From positions 39,528,831-39,592,830 of the forward strand of contig OX463847.1 in NCBI GenBank assembly GCA_949825065.1: a stretch of DNA of 64,000 bases. The letters are read 5' to 3'. Source of the DNA: Odontocerum albicorne. Its lineage: Eukaryota > Arthropoda > Insecta > Trichoptera > Odontoceridae. The notes beneath the pieces are model-generated. The model did no database searches. It was not told the DNA's origin and was given only the letters and a program-made list of their open reading frames with translations. Positions 34,979 to 45,420 of this stretch are shown here, in pieces; position 1 is the stretch's first letter; each line of letters begins with the position of its first letter. The position numbers and the translations under genes were made by a program.

Positions 34979-35335
34979 CTACAATTTTTATGACTTTTCT
35001 TCTTTTAAAATGTCATTTACTTGATCCAACTATATTTTTTTGGTCTTCCTTTACCACAATTTCCACTAACATTTTCAATGTTTATTAATTTTGTTAGTTT
35101 TTTATCATTAATTCGTTCTACGTCTCTAAACCATCTAAGAGTGCTCTTCTTCATCTTACTCAACACAGCCTTAAGTTCACATTCATCCCTTATCAATGCA
35201 TTCCATAATCTCTTATACATTGAAGAATTTTTTGCCACGTCCATGTTTCAGTCTCATACGTTAAAGATGGTACTAAAATAACATTGTGGACTATTATCTT
35301 AGCAGATTTTGACAATGTCCAGTTCCAGTGTAGCA
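34979..35335 (-). mobile_element. LINE A (copy 8), 5' part
   Basis: Continuation of copy 8. Minus-strand translation gives MYKRLWNALIRDECELKAVL, SKMKKSTLRWFRDVERINDK and KLTKLINIENVSGNCGKGRP, the standard LINE A tail with its G-R-G-R-P motif. Upstream comes TGAAACATGGACGTGGC (E-T-W-T-W). The far end abuts a mariner relic. Confidence 0.8.
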
Positions 35336-35745
35336 TCGATCAATAAATAAGTCCCGGGACTAACTACTAAAACAACATTTGTTTGCCAAAATTCTTCTTT
35401 ATCTATCAACAAAGTCTCTTTCAAGGGCGATACATTCATTCCAACGCTTTCCTAACTTTTCTATGCCAGCCGTGTAGAACGATTTATCTTTGGTTTCAAA
35501 ATAGGCGTTAGTTTCGGCAATCACTTCTACATTGGAGCCAAATCTCTTTCCCTGGAGCATCTTTTTGAGGTTTGCGAACAGCCAATTGTCGCTGGGGGTC
35601 AAATCTGGAGACTACGGTGGGTGCGGAAGCAATTCAAAGTTCAACTCATGCAATTTGGCCATCGTTACCATCGACTTGTGACACTGTGTATTGTCCTGAT
35701 GAAAGAGAACTTTTTTCTTCTTCATATGTCTTACTCGTATGTTTT
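35336..35745 (-). pseudogene. Mariner relic 3, C-terminal transposase
   Basis: The minus strand reads KKKVLFHQDNTQCHKSMVTM, AKLHELNFELLPHPP, a stop in place of Y, SPDLTPSDNWLFANLKKMLQ, GKRFGSNVEVIAETNAYFET and IEKLGKRWNECIALERDFVD. HQDN and TPSDN are the second and third aspartates, 34 residues apart. The likely terminal end is near 35336-35360 (AATAAGTCCCGGGAC). The 5' half is missing. Its sequence is clearly different from mariners 1 and 2, so it is a third lineage. Confidence 0.85.
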
Positions 35746-36951
35746 AATGACCTATTGATTTTGTTTTTCTGTCGCTACTTGCCGTTAGATATCCGTCGTA
35801 ATTATTCCATCATCTGAGAAAATACTACCTAAATAGAAAATACTACCTAAATAGAAAAATTCTTCTTCTTTCTTCTTTCATATCTCATCAATATATCGCA
35901 TTTACTTTTCTTTACCATCATGAATTTTGATTATACAATATTAATTCTCAGATATTTTTCTTTACATATTTCGTACAATTAACTCACAAGAATATAAATT
36001 CATGATCTCTCTCCGCTAACATTAAATCATTTTCATGATTTTCATACACATTCTTGTAAAATCACTTAACTCTGATTTCACAATTCGTAGAAACAGCTTC
36101 AAAGAATAAAGATATTTCGACTTGGTAAACCATGAGGGGTCGTAAAAGAAACAAATAGATTTTGCTACAACAGTTGATTGAAATTGACTGCAAACTGCCC
36201 TCAAAGGGAGATCTTGCCCCCTAGATTGAAGAACATTGCCCTGATCAGCATTTTTCGTAGTCTGGACAAACAAGAAAATTTACCAGTCTTATAAGAATGA
36301 GATTTTAATAGAGAACAATTTATTGTAGCCAAAAAACCGTCGATAATAAACAATCATCCAAGAAAAATGGATTGAAACATTGCTTTTTTTTTCAAACTGA
36401 ATCACAAAACACACAATAATTGGTCATCATCGTCACCATTACGCCACGCCATGTTCCTAATCACGTAAGACGAGATAACAAATAACCACCTTATTATATC
36501 TTTGAACATAGTTTTCGATTCTACTTATTTATAAGTAAACGATAAAATGTACCTTATAACAAAAATAACAGAAATAAAAGAGCTAGTAGTGAGTGCTGAA
36601 CACATTAAATTGGACTGAATATAGAACAATAAAATAATAATAATATTATACAATTACAACAAAAATATTTGGCATGAAACAGGTATCAACTCGTAAAATC
36701 ACATGTTACAAACACAATACCGGGCCGTCCACAGACAAATCATTGAAAAACCAAATACAAATTGAAAACGAAGTAAAAAGACGGAATCAGACAAGTACAA
36801 CAAATCCTCAAAAAGCACTAATACCGCTTCTTATAAAGACCTCCTCAAGCATACTCTCCAATAAATAAAGCTTTTCCCTATTCCCTCGTTCAGCATTGGA
36901 TTCATTTGATCAAGCCAAATTTTCAAGGCCTTTATAAATGTATCATATAAA
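35746..36951. other. AT-rich stretch without genes
   Basis: An 18-bp doublet (AATACTACCTAAATAGAA) is at 35820-35855. Frames at 36022-36273 and 36674-36868 have no motif. Confidence 0.45.
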
Positions 36952-37510
36952 CGGTCTTTCAAATTGAGCGGGTTTTTTAATTCGATTTTTTTTAATTCTT
37001 GAATAAAACACACAATTTGCTTTGATTTCAAAAAAACTTTTTATTGGTCATTGAAGTATAGTATAATGTATGACATTTGAACGCAAACAAACAATATCCG
37101 CCAAATGTCCACCTCTTGCAACTCCACAGATGTCGACTCTTTTGTCAAATTTTTCGATGACATTTTGGCATAATTGCGGTTCTAACTCACCAATAAAGCG
37201 GATAATTTCGTTCTTCAGCTCAGGAATCCATTAGAGTTCATTCTTATAGACTTGGCTTTTTACGTAACCCTAGAAAAAATAGTCAAACGTTGTCAGATCA
37301 CATGATCTTGGTGGCCAATTAAAATCAGCGTTTCTGGAGATTACAATACATAAAATAATTCTCAATTTGAACGCGTTGTTGTATTGTATACGACTCCATT
37401 TTTATAAATGTCATACATTACACTTCTCAAATGTCACAAGACCTAGACAAGTTCACGACGCCATCTGTGTTTTTTCCAAGAATTCAAAAAAACGCTTAAT
37501 TTGAAAGACC
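36952..37510 (-). mobile_element. Internally deleted DDE transposon (mariner/IS630 type)
   Basis: GGTCTTTCAAATTGAGCGGG, then TTTTTTAATT, at the left is matched inverted at the right by AGGTCTTTCAAATTAAGCG, then TTTTTTTGAATT, giving terminal repeats of about 30 bp. Within them only the last part of a transposase remains. The total of about 560 bp is far shorter than an autonomous element. No TA target was confirmed. Confidence 0.65.
37040..37330 (-). pseudogene. DDE transposase C-terminal remnant
   Basis: The minus strand reads ADFNWPPRSCDLTTFDYFF, a stop where W is expected, GYVKSQVYKNEL, another stop, IPELKNEIIRFIGELEPQLC, QNVIEKFDKRVDICGVARGG and HLADIV. W-P-P-R-S-x-D-L-T-x-x-D-x-F-x-W-G holds the third acidic catalytic residue (D of FDYFF). 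R-V-x-x-C-x-x-x-x-G-G-H-x-x-D-I is the typical end of this group of mariner/IS630-superfamily transposases. A second relic of the group is at 40.1 kb. Confidence 0.75.
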
Positions 37511-37599
37511 TTTTATTATACAACTTGTATAGATTATTTTATTATATCTTTTATCGGTCTTTCTTTTAACGAAAACCAGGTTTAATGCTTTTTAAAAAT

Positions 37600-37690
37600 A
37601 TGACTTCAAACGAAAATCAAATTCGCAACTTCCGAGTCGAGAGACACGCGTCTTACCAACAAGACCACGGGGGTCGTCAGTAAACACATG
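37600..37690 (-). mobile_element. S1 SINE head fragment
   Basis: The inverse of an S1 head: CAAATTCGCAACTTCCGAGT, CGCGTCTTACCAACAAGACC and ACGGGGGTCGTCAG. Confidence 0.55.
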
Positions 37691-38489
37691 TTATTTTCGG
37701 TATAAATTGTATACTCCAAAGTTTACTATATTGCCTGCTGTTACTCTTTTTTCAATGTCGCACTTCGCATGGTCATCCAATGTGAATATACTTATAACAA
37801 AAAAAATATATTCGATCATACTTTATTTTCTCACACATTTTACACCACGCTGTAATTTTTAACGCATTCATTTTACTACAAATGTTTTTTGCCTTCTCCA
37901 ATTGTAATAAAATTCATAGAATAAAATTGTATTAAAAATAATATTTTTTTGCTAAATATAACCTTAGTGTAACGCGTTCATTTTACTATAAATGCTTTTT
38001 GCCTTCTCTAGTTGTAAAATTCATGAAATAAAATTCTATTCAAAAAAATATTTTTTTTGCCAAATATATCTAGTCTAGCTGTTTTTGACACGTACTACGA
38101 ACGAACTGAAATTCCCCCTTGCCAACGGTGTCTGTTTTCTGGGCCTGTTGGCTTTCACTGATCTTGTCAATGTCTAATGAATATTTACATACATCATTTT
38201 GACACCATCTGAACGTTATTTGGGAGCTAACAAGTTGCTTGAAGCTTACCTGGCTATGAGTGTATTTATGGTCAGTGCAAGCTCCGCACGGAGAGGTTAA
38301 TTGGTAGAAGAAGATTATAGTTTGCCAGAAGACATATACTTTAATTTATTCGGTAAATTTATAAAAAAATCACAGTTATTATAACTCGTACATTTGGTTA
38401 GACTGAAGGATGATTTACGTTATGAAGGCAATGCAACCTGACTTTCTTAAGAAAACATTACCAAATATGATTTTATTTATAATTTTTTA
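37691..38489. other. Stretch with a 110-bp direct doublet
   Basis: About 110 bp (ACGCATTCATTTTACTACAA, GCCTTCTCCAATTGTAATAA, GAATAAAATTGTATTAAAAA) is tandemly duplicated at about 37858-37967 and 37970-38078. No gene is seen. Confidence 0.5.
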
Positions 38490-39440
38490 TTTTTTAACCC
38501 TTCATTACAAAACCAATCTGGTGGGCTTATTGCCAGGCTGCAATCTGTTCTAACCAACTAGACTAAAGTAAATAAAGCAAACTTTCATGGGTGCAAAAAA
38601 ATATTCAAATGCCTATTCACATTTATGAACATATACATAATAAAAGTAAAAGTGAGATATCACCAATTAAAGGAAATCTTATCACCACGAAATCCATGGA
38701 CATATACGTGAGCATACGTCTATAAGTCCCACAAAGACGAACAATCACCCGAACATTCCTTTTCATGTAAAGTGAGATATTACCAATTAAAGGAAATCTT
38801 ATCACCACGAAATCCATGGGCATATACGTGAGCATACGTCTATAAGTCCCACAAAGACGAACAATCACCCGAACATTCCTTTTCATGTAAAGTGAGATAT
38901 TACCAATAAAAGGAAATCTTATCACCACGAAATCCATGGACATATACGTGAGCATACGTCTATAAGTCCCACAAAGACGAACAATCACCCGAACATTCCT
39001 TTTCATGTAAAGTGAGATATTACCAATTAAAGGAAATCTTATCACCACGAAATCCATGGACATATACGTGAGCATACGTCTATAAGTCCCACAAAGACGA
39101 ACAATCACCCGAACATTCCTTTTCATGTAAAGTGAGATATCACCAATTAAAGGAAATCTTATCACCACGAAATCCATGGACATATACGTGAGCATACGCC
39201 CATAAATCCCACAAAGACGAACAATCACCCGAACATTCCTTTTCATGTAAAGTGATATATTATCAATCAAAGGAAAAGGAAGGGATGGTGGAGAGAAAAT
39301 AAAAATCAGGAATGAAACACGTTATATTACTGACTAGAAATTAAAAGTTTTTTCAGTCACTTTTTAAAGCATGCCAAGGACGGAGCGAGTCTTATATTGG
39401 TTTGTAACTGGTTCCAGGGTCTCCAACGCATGGACAGTAA
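38490..39440 (+). repeat. NC1 (copy 2) with internal 120-bp expansion
   Basis: The ends match other NC1 copies (CAATCTGTTCTAACCAAC at the left; GGAAGGGATGGTGGAGAG, GAATGAAACACGTTATATTA and GACGGAGCGAGTCTTATATT at the right). The core is amplified: about five tandem 120-bp units at 38652-39249, each with GAGATATTACCAATTAAAGG, CACCACGAAATCCATGGACA, TATACGTGAGCATACGTC and GAACAATCACCCGAACATTC. The minus-strand 215-codon frame across it reads the repeat (120 is divisible by 3) and is not taken as a gene. Confidence 0.9.
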
Positions 39441-40109
39441 AGAACGATGTCAAAAAAGAAGAGCGGGGAACTGAGAAGGGCAATAATAATGATTTAAACT
39501 ATATCAAGTATTCTTCGCAGCCGTTTACCACCAGTTGAATATGTTTTTCAGAGTTGTTGCCGTGTTGAATTGGCTTCATTCCGATATAGGCCGAGGTTTC
39601 GAAGATATTGTAGCCATCGTTAATGTTTTACGACATTTCCCTAGCAAAATGAAGGCTGCAATCGCCTCGGAAATAATTTAATTCCCGTTTAATTGCCCAC
39701 TCGATACGGCAAAAGCTCGTTTTCAATTAATGCTTTACGGTAGTTTATCTCTGTTAACGTGACTTTAAAAGAGTTCATTTTTAAAGGTGGTCTACTTTTG
39801 ACGAATAATCCAAAATATTTTCAATACGAAAACAGTTATTACAAACTTGCATCTTTCCGTTCAACTGTCAAAAATGCTTTCTATTGATTGAGTTGTCAGC
39901 TTTTCGCATGAATTCAAGACCCATTTTCAGCAAGTTCGCATGAATTCAAGACCCATTCAGGATTGGTTTCATCTGAATTTACGAATATAAAAGTGAAAAA
40001 TTGACAGCATAAAATAACTTAGTTTTGGTTATCAATAAAATATGAATATCCGTTGCTAAGCGGTAAAATAAGGGAATCCCAATTCCATTTGTGATGTCAT
40101 ATAAAGGGT
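39441..40109. other. Stretch without recognised genes
   Basis: GCATGAATTCAAGACCCATT occurs twice, near 39905 and 39938. Bases 39480-39680 are GC-richer and could be more of the DDE relic that follows, but no frame is clear. Confidence 0.4.
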
Positions 40110-40440
40110 TATTTTTGGGTGAGATAAGATTTTGAATTGGCCGCCAAGATCGTGCGATTTAACGCCTCTGAATTACTTTTTTCCGGTTTATGTTAAACCA
40201 CAGGTTTACACCAACAAACCCATGACTCTTGATGAACTTGAGGCCAACTTTGTCGTGTTATTAGCGCCATACAGCCGGAAATGCTCCACTGAGTCATCGA
40301 AAATTGGCGTGATCGAATTGGCCAGTGCAAAAAAAGCCATGGAAGCCATTTGAACGATATTTTGTTTAAATCATAAACGGCATGAAATATTCTGTCAAAT
40401 TAAACCTTCAGATCCATTTTTGGTTTATTAGTTGATGTTT
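40110..40440 (+). pseudogene. DDE transposase relic (second copy of group)
   Basis: The plus strand reads ILNWPPRSCDLTPLNYFFPV, YVKPQVYTNKPMTLDELEAN and FVVLLAPYSRKCSTESSK to a TGA near 40353. It matches the W-P-P-R-S-C-D-L-T block at 37.3 kb, but the catalytic aspartate is N here (PLNYFF). The 5' part and terminal repeats were not found. Confidence 0.65.
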
Positions 40441-41310
40441 TATTTTATTTTAAAGTTCTATCGTTCTTAATGGGAAACCCATCTTATAATCGGTTAAGGT
40501 ACATAAGAGCCAGTCACGGTCAACATATGAATGAAATTATATTCAAACAGTAATTGTCATTAAACAACCTATCAATTGAATTCAAATACATGTCCATTTA
40601 AATAATTTATAAGTGTTGTATTTCAAAAACAAATCCTATCACATCCAAAAAACACCCTATAGGCATGAGCGCAGCTGGGTTTTCGGTGGTCACTGTAATA
40701 AAAAACAAGTATTGTGCGAAAATCAACGCCAAACATGATACGAAGGTATCTGTATCCAGTTTTATTCCAAGATTTTTTAAGAAATGCAGTGAACAACAAG
40801 CTCATTTGTTCCACTAATTACGATTTATTCATTCAATATGATTGTTTAAAATATATACTTATTTAAATAAATTTTTACCAATTTAAAATACGTGTTTCGT
40901 TCATTGTATGACCTAACTAATCGACTCACACCTATAGTCCGTGCGACAGAGACGACGCTCTACAAAGTGACAGTCTCTTTCTAAAGCCCGATGTGTATTA
41001 CTTACCGCCGGGTACTGTACATAAGCGTAGCTGATAGATATATTCTGATTTTGGGTGCCATAAAAATTCTGATACACTAAGGGGTGACGTGAATCAAAAA
41101 AGTTGAGGAACCATTTATAAAACCTATAAAGATAATGTAGTGAATTGGGTGAAGCCATGTGGTTACCGAAAAAATAAAACATGCGACCCGACTCCATTTC
41201 CAATAGCGCAGTGACCATGAACACTTAAACACGTAACAATGACGTGGCTCTAATACCACATACCAATGCCTATAAAAGCTATACATGCCATGATGACGTT
41301 GTGCTAACTC
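40441..41310. other. Stretch without recognised genes
   Basis: Probably intron or flank of the FN3 gene. The GC-richer part at 40910-41300 contains ATGACGTGGCTCTAATACCA, a motif repeated near 41900 (ATGACGTGGCTCACCTGG), so there are local direct duplications around the exon. No further FN3 exon was recognised. Confidence 0.4.
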
Positions 41311-41800
41311 AGTGATTCCCAAACTTTTTTATGGCCCCTTAAAATCTGTAAAATGATATCCAGTCTCCTTTAAAAACCCAAGTATGTTAGCTCCGTGGTT
41401 TAGTTTATAAGATAAGTTAGGCCTACCGTTGACACCCAGATTTAAAAAAATGGTCCCAGTCTGGTTTTAACTTAAGGCTTGTTTAACGCCTTGTTGGTTG
41501 GCTGGAAAATGTTTTCGTAAGGTAATAAACGCATCAAGTTATACTGTATACAATGGAAGTGTAATAAATATGAAGAAATATTCTTTTGTTTTCATTGTCC
41601 TTTCAAGGGAAGACTTTGGTGTGATATTTTCTCCTTTATTGAAAATGTGTTCTAGTATTGTTAATATTAAAATTAACGGTAGCGTTCGGTACTGGCTCTA
41701 CCATCCCTCCATCTCCTCCCATGTCTCTTGGTGCTCCCTAAGATGCCTCGAGCCCCTCCATAATAGTGGAGTGGTATACCCCAGTTTGAGAATCACTACT
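41311..41800. mobile_element. hAT-like nonautonomous element with S1 inside
   Basis: The left end CAGTGATTCCCAAACTTTTT and the right end, inverted, TAGTGATTCTCAAACTGGGG match the common hAT terminal form. Flanking sequence (TGCTAACT / CTCTAATG) is only a degenerate 8-bp match. No transposase is recognisable. An S1 SINE lies at 41392-41575. The element sits about 110 bp from the FN3 exon, on its donor side. Confidence 0.6.
41392..41575 (+). mobile_element. S1 SINE nested in hAT-like element
   Basis: GCTCCGTGGTTTAGTTTATA (head), CACCCAGATTTAAAAAAATG, CCAGTCTGGTTTTAACTTAA, TTGGTTGGCTGGAAAATG and TATACTGTATACAATGGAAG, then GTGTAATAAATAT. The B-box region is decayed. Confidence 0.7.
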
Positions 41801-41911
41801 CTAATGCAATATAACTACATATTTGATATTTGGACGAGGTCTAATGCCATATAATCAAGCAACTATAAAGAAGACAAGTAGATACATGCATGCGATGATG
41901 ACGTGGCTCAC

Positions 41912-42056
41912 CTGGCGTCTGTGGGTTTGTAGGTGACGTCATACTTGTCCACGTTGTCCACGGCCGTGGCCCAGGACACCTTCACGGAGGTGGGGTTCAG
42001 GAAGGTCACCGTGATGTTTTCTGGCACCCCCAGACCGCCCGCACCGGGGATCGAAC
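41912..42056 (-). CDS. Exon of an FN3-domain gene (145 bp)
   Basis: On the minus strand, a GTGTTGTGACAG acceptor (AG at 42058-42057) leads into 145 bp of GC-rich coding sequence ending at CCAG, followed by GTGAG (donor at 41911). Only one frame is open: two bases completing a codon, then SIPGAGG, GVPENITVTFLNPTSVKVSW and DKYDVTYKPTDA. P-E-N-I-T-V, the V-S-W tryptophan and Y-D-V-T-Y are strands A to C of a fibronectin type III domain. The other half (strands C' to G) must come from the next exon, not found below this point. Entry is in phase 1 and exit in phase 2. FN3 domains mediate extracellular protein contacts in receptors and adhesion proteins. I do not recognise the gene. A palindrome lies 57 nt upstream of the acceptor. 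Confidence 0.85.
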
Positions 42057-42113
42057 CTGTCACAACACACATAAAAATATATTATATAATACATCATTTC
42101 CATTGTATCCTTT

Positions 42114-42382
42114 ACAATTCAATGGCGTTTTGGTAAAGAGGTACAAGTCATCAAATACTTATTTGTCAGTTTAAAGTTTTGCAACACTTGTATTCCTGAA
42201 ATACAGACCTCAGGTAAATTTTAAACGTAAACTTTGAATACATAAATAATTTATGTATTCAAAGTTTACCTTTAAAATTTACCTGAGGTCTGTATTTCAG
42301 GAATACAAGTGTTGCAAAACTTCGAACTGGCAAATAAGTAATTGATGAATTGTCCCTCTTTACCAAAACGCCATTGAATTGT
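42114..42382. repeat. 269-bp near-perfect palindrome (foldback MITE)
   Basis: The left arm 42114-42247 (ACAATTCAATGGCGTTTTGG, GCAACACTTGTATTCCTGAA, ATACAGACCTCAGGTAAATT) is the inverse of the right arm 42249-42382 with about seven mismatches and almost no loop. Terminal repeats with no coding sequence suggest a foldback-type MITE. A transcript of the FN3 gene would carry it as a long hairpin just upstream of the 3' splice site. Confidence 0.95.
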
Positions 42383-42902
42383 GAGAGTGATTACTACCTT
42401 CCATGCTTATGTATTGTCGGATTCTTTTATGATACGATTGTTTCTTTACATTTATTTTCATTGTTTTGTTTATTCTTTTTAATGTAATATAATGCATGAA
42501 GCATTCACAAATGTTTTTCTTTTTAATTATTCTTATTGTTATAATATGATATGTACATTGTACTGTATATTAATAAATAAAAAAATTGTTCGGGATTCCA
42601 TTTCAAATTTTAAATGATTTGACACATTTAAAGCAAAACTGGAACAAGTCGATATATTTTGAAAAATGCATATTTTTTTCATGTTTTTTTGTCGTTTATT
42701 CATTAAGAGCGTTCTTTGGCAGTATACAGACATAAATAAATTAAAAAAAAAGAACATTTGAAATCTTAACACTTATTAATAAACATAAATTAATTGATCT
42801 GACATATTACATGAAATAATTAAAATTAGACAGTAAACATATGGTATATACGAGTATATTAAGAGAATAAATTAAAATGTAAGCATAACTTATATTTTAT
42901 GT
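42383..42902. other. AT-rich stretch without genes
   Basis: Nothing recognised. Putative intron of the FN3 gene. Confidence 0.5.
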
Positions 42903-43155
42903 ATTGTTTATAGTTTAGGCATTAACATTATGGAGGTTTAATTTGTTTTATCAAACACCGTTTATTCCTTTTTTTGTAACGGTATAACCCTACCGGTTTC
43001 AAGGCTTACAGTCTCCAACCCGAACGTTTACCGTTACAAGCGCGTACGTTGGACCAGTTCGAACAGAATTCAGTCTTGTTTGTGTTTCCTTAATAAGGGG
43101 GTGAAATCCTTGAAACCGGTAGGGTTATACCGTTACAAAAAGTGAAATAAGTACT
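42903..43155. mobile_element. P1 Penelope-like repeat, both arms
   Basis: Left arm: GTTTATAGTTTAGGCATTAA, TTTATCAAACACCGTTTATT, GTAACGGTATAACCCTACCG. Right arm, inverted: CCTTGAAACCGGTAGGGTTA, TACCGTTACAAAAAGTG. The centre (GACCAGTTCGAACAGAATTC) is the 3' untranslated part seen in the other P1 copies. There is no GIY-YIG sequence here. Confidence 0.75.
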
Positions 43156-43389
43156 TACTTACTTATATGAATTCTAAAAAAAATAATATTACAATTAGAT
43201 ATTTTTGACGATAGAAAAAATACGGTTACAGATTTAGATCGAGTAATCTTAAAAAAATAATATTAATTTAAAGAAATTTAAACAAGCTAAAGGACTTGAA
43301 ACATTAATCGGCAGTGGAATATCAGCATTTGAAAATGAAAAAAATAAAATTACGAACAGTCATTAGAATTGCAGTGAAATGCCACTAGT

Positions 43390-43800
43390 TCATTATACAT
43401 TTTTGTTCACTGGTGTCGATGGGCATTGGATTGGGATATAACTGGTGTAAATAAGGAATTTAGGTATAAATCAATCCAACAATTTATTCCTTTGAAACCA
43501 TGGTTTACCATAAGAATGGACAAGATGGAAGTGTTAGTCATGTGTAGTTTGCGGACGGGCCACTGCGTGGTGATTAGTCACCTTTACAGAATGGGTATGG
43601 CGGAGAATACCGGTTGCGAGTGTGGTCTGGATAATAAAACCATAAACCATGTGCTTTTCGGTGGTCCTTTGTGAGACATATTTGGTGAACTAAACGCCAT
43701 ATATTTACCGCGTGCAATTCCAATGAATGTTGCGTTTATTTTTTTTTTGAAGAACTTTTCCAATTAAAGATCGATTGCATATTTTTTTAAGCTTAGGAGC
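43390..43800 (+). pseudogene. LINE F C-terminal remnant (copy 1)
   Basis: The plus strand reads DWDITGVNKEFRYKSIQQFI, PLKPWFTIRMDK, VLVMCSLRTGHCVVISHLYR, MGMAENTGCECGLDNKTINH and VLFGGPL, then a stop. R-L-R-T-G-H ... C-x-C-x(n)-H-x(n)-C-P is the C-terminal zinc-knuckle end of Jockey/I/R1-type LINE polymerase proteins after RNase H. Here the last cysteine is G. The copy is dead. Confidence 0.75.
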
Positions 43801-44089
43801 TAAGAAGTTTTACTTCTACCACGCGAGAGTCTCACGGGTCTGTTTTTTTTTCTTAGTGCACGCATTTTCACGGTATATTCTTACTAGTATTATTGTGCTA
43901 AATCTATATTTCACATCCATACATCAGGGTGAGCAACAATATACTATTATGTATTGTCATTTTAGCTACATTTTTATGTATCGCGATTGTTGTATATTGA
44001 ATTGAGCGCTCCGTTTACCTAGTCGCTACCCTTGTTGCAATATCCCTCTCTGGTTTAATATATTATGAACAAACCAAACTGAATTGCCA

Positions 44090-44360
44090 ATCACGAATCG
44101 TTTGTGAATGGGCCATTACGTGGCGGCTAGACGCCTTAATAGAATGCGTTATATCAGATCTCGGCTGATATTGTGGTTTGGATGATGAGTTGTAAATCAT
44201 ACCTTTTGTTACTACTCTTTACGAGACAGATTACATTTACTAAATGCCCTAAGTTGGTCCCGTCTAATGAATATAGCGTTTCTTTTATCATCGAGCATTT
44301 TTCTCACTTATAAATCGATTTAATTTTTTGAAACTTTAATAAGCTAATGCTTTTTTTATA
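44090..44360 (+). pseudogene. LINE F C-terminal remnant (copy 2), decayed
   Basis: GAATGGGCCATTACGTGGCG and GATTGTAAATCATAC-type sequence, then TTTACGAGACAGATTACATT and AATATAGCGTTTCTTTTATC, line up with copy 3 at 56.8 kb (R-x-G-H-x-V-A, L-R-D-R-x-x-L-L, N-x-A-F-L-L-S-S). It is in the same orientation as copy 1, about 650 bp downstream. Confidence 0.6.
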
Positions 44361-44364
44361 ATAG

Positions 44365-44725
44365 GCAATCCACCTAAACCAGGATGATTTGTACCACCAA
44401 ATTAGACATTATGAAATTACATGAGTCAATATAACAAAACAAATATGACATTACGAAATTACATGAGTCAATATAACAAAACAAATTAGACATTAATTAA
44501 ATGAGTCAATATAACAAAACAAATTAGACATTACGAAATTACATGAGTCAATATAACAAAACAAATTAGACATTACGAAATTATATGAGTCAATATAACA
44601 AATCCAATTTTATAAAATTCAATTCTATATACTCGTACTTCAAAGTTTCAACTGATTAAGCTTCAAAAATTGAACAATCGATCTATCAATGGAAAAGTTC
44701 CTCGAAAACTAATGCTTTAAATCGT
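44365..44725 (-). mobile_element. LINE F 3' end, inverted, with 42-bp expansion
   Basis: GGCAATCCACCTAAACCAGG and ATGATTTGTACCACCAAATT on the plus strand match 56578-56630, where they form the minus-strand 3' end of LINE F copy 3. So this is a tail-to-tail insert next to copy 2. Within it a 42-bp unit (AAATTAGACATTACGAAATT, ACATGAGTCAATATAACAAA, AC) is repeated about five times (44395-44610), whereas copy 3 has one. Confidence 0.7.
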
Positions 44726-45046
44726 CAAAAAAAATTTTTTTTTTTTAAATTTATTTATTTTGTTCACTCTCGTATAATCAAAAAAAGAGATTGCACAAAT
44801 TATCCTGGTGTAGATGGTTGCGTATATATTAAAAAATGTAGATTTAATATATTAAATAACTATTTTAACATTGATACATGTAAGGGTGGTTAAATTTAAG
44901 TGTTATTTTTTATTTGCATTTTTTTTCTAACAAGTTGATGTCGGTTAATCGCGGTAAATTTATATTATGGCTTTACTTAAGTATGCCCTTTTTATCCTCC
45001 CTTTTTGTTTAAGTTTACTTGATTTTGTTTCCTTTTATTTTTTTTT
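44726..45046. other. AT-rich stretch
   Basis: T-rich tracts only; no gene or classified repeat. Confidence 0.5.
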
Positions 45047-45420
45047 AAATTTGTTTTATCAAACAGTGTTTATTCCACTTTAGGTAACGGTATAACCCTA
45101 CCGGTTTCAAGGCTTTCACCTCATCATCAGGGGATCACAAATAATACTGAATTCTCGGCAAGCAGGAGAGATTCTATTGTCACATACCTCCTTCCACCCC
45201 TAGTCCTAAACCCGAATGTCAACCGTTAGAAGCTTGTATCTGGGTACCAGTTCGAACAGAATTCAGTATTATTTATGCTCCCCTGATGATGAGGTGAAAG
45301 CCTTGAAACGGGTAGGGTTATACCGTAACAAAAAGTGGAATAAACAGTGTTTGATAAAACAAATTACAATGCCTTTAAGCCTCCACAATATTAATGCCTT
45401 AACTATAAATAATATATTCC
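45047..45420. mobile_element. P1 Penelope-like repeat, both arms
   Basis: Left arm TTGTTTTATCAAACAGTGTT, GTAACGGTATAACCCTACCG, AAGGCTTTCACCTCATCATC. Right arm, its inverse, CCTGATGATGAGGTGAAAGC, CTTGAAACGGGTAGGGTTAT, AAAAAGTGGAATAAACAGTG, AATGCCTTAACTATAAAT. The centre has CCCGAATGTCAACCGTTAGA and CAGTTCGAACAGAATTCAGT. It is a head-to-head pair of 3' ends. Confidence 0.8.

Noticed and set aside
38623..39270. 215-codon minus-strand frame with a repeating 40-residue unit
   Set aside because: It reads the 120-bp tandem units of NC1. Single-unit NC1 copies have no such frame.
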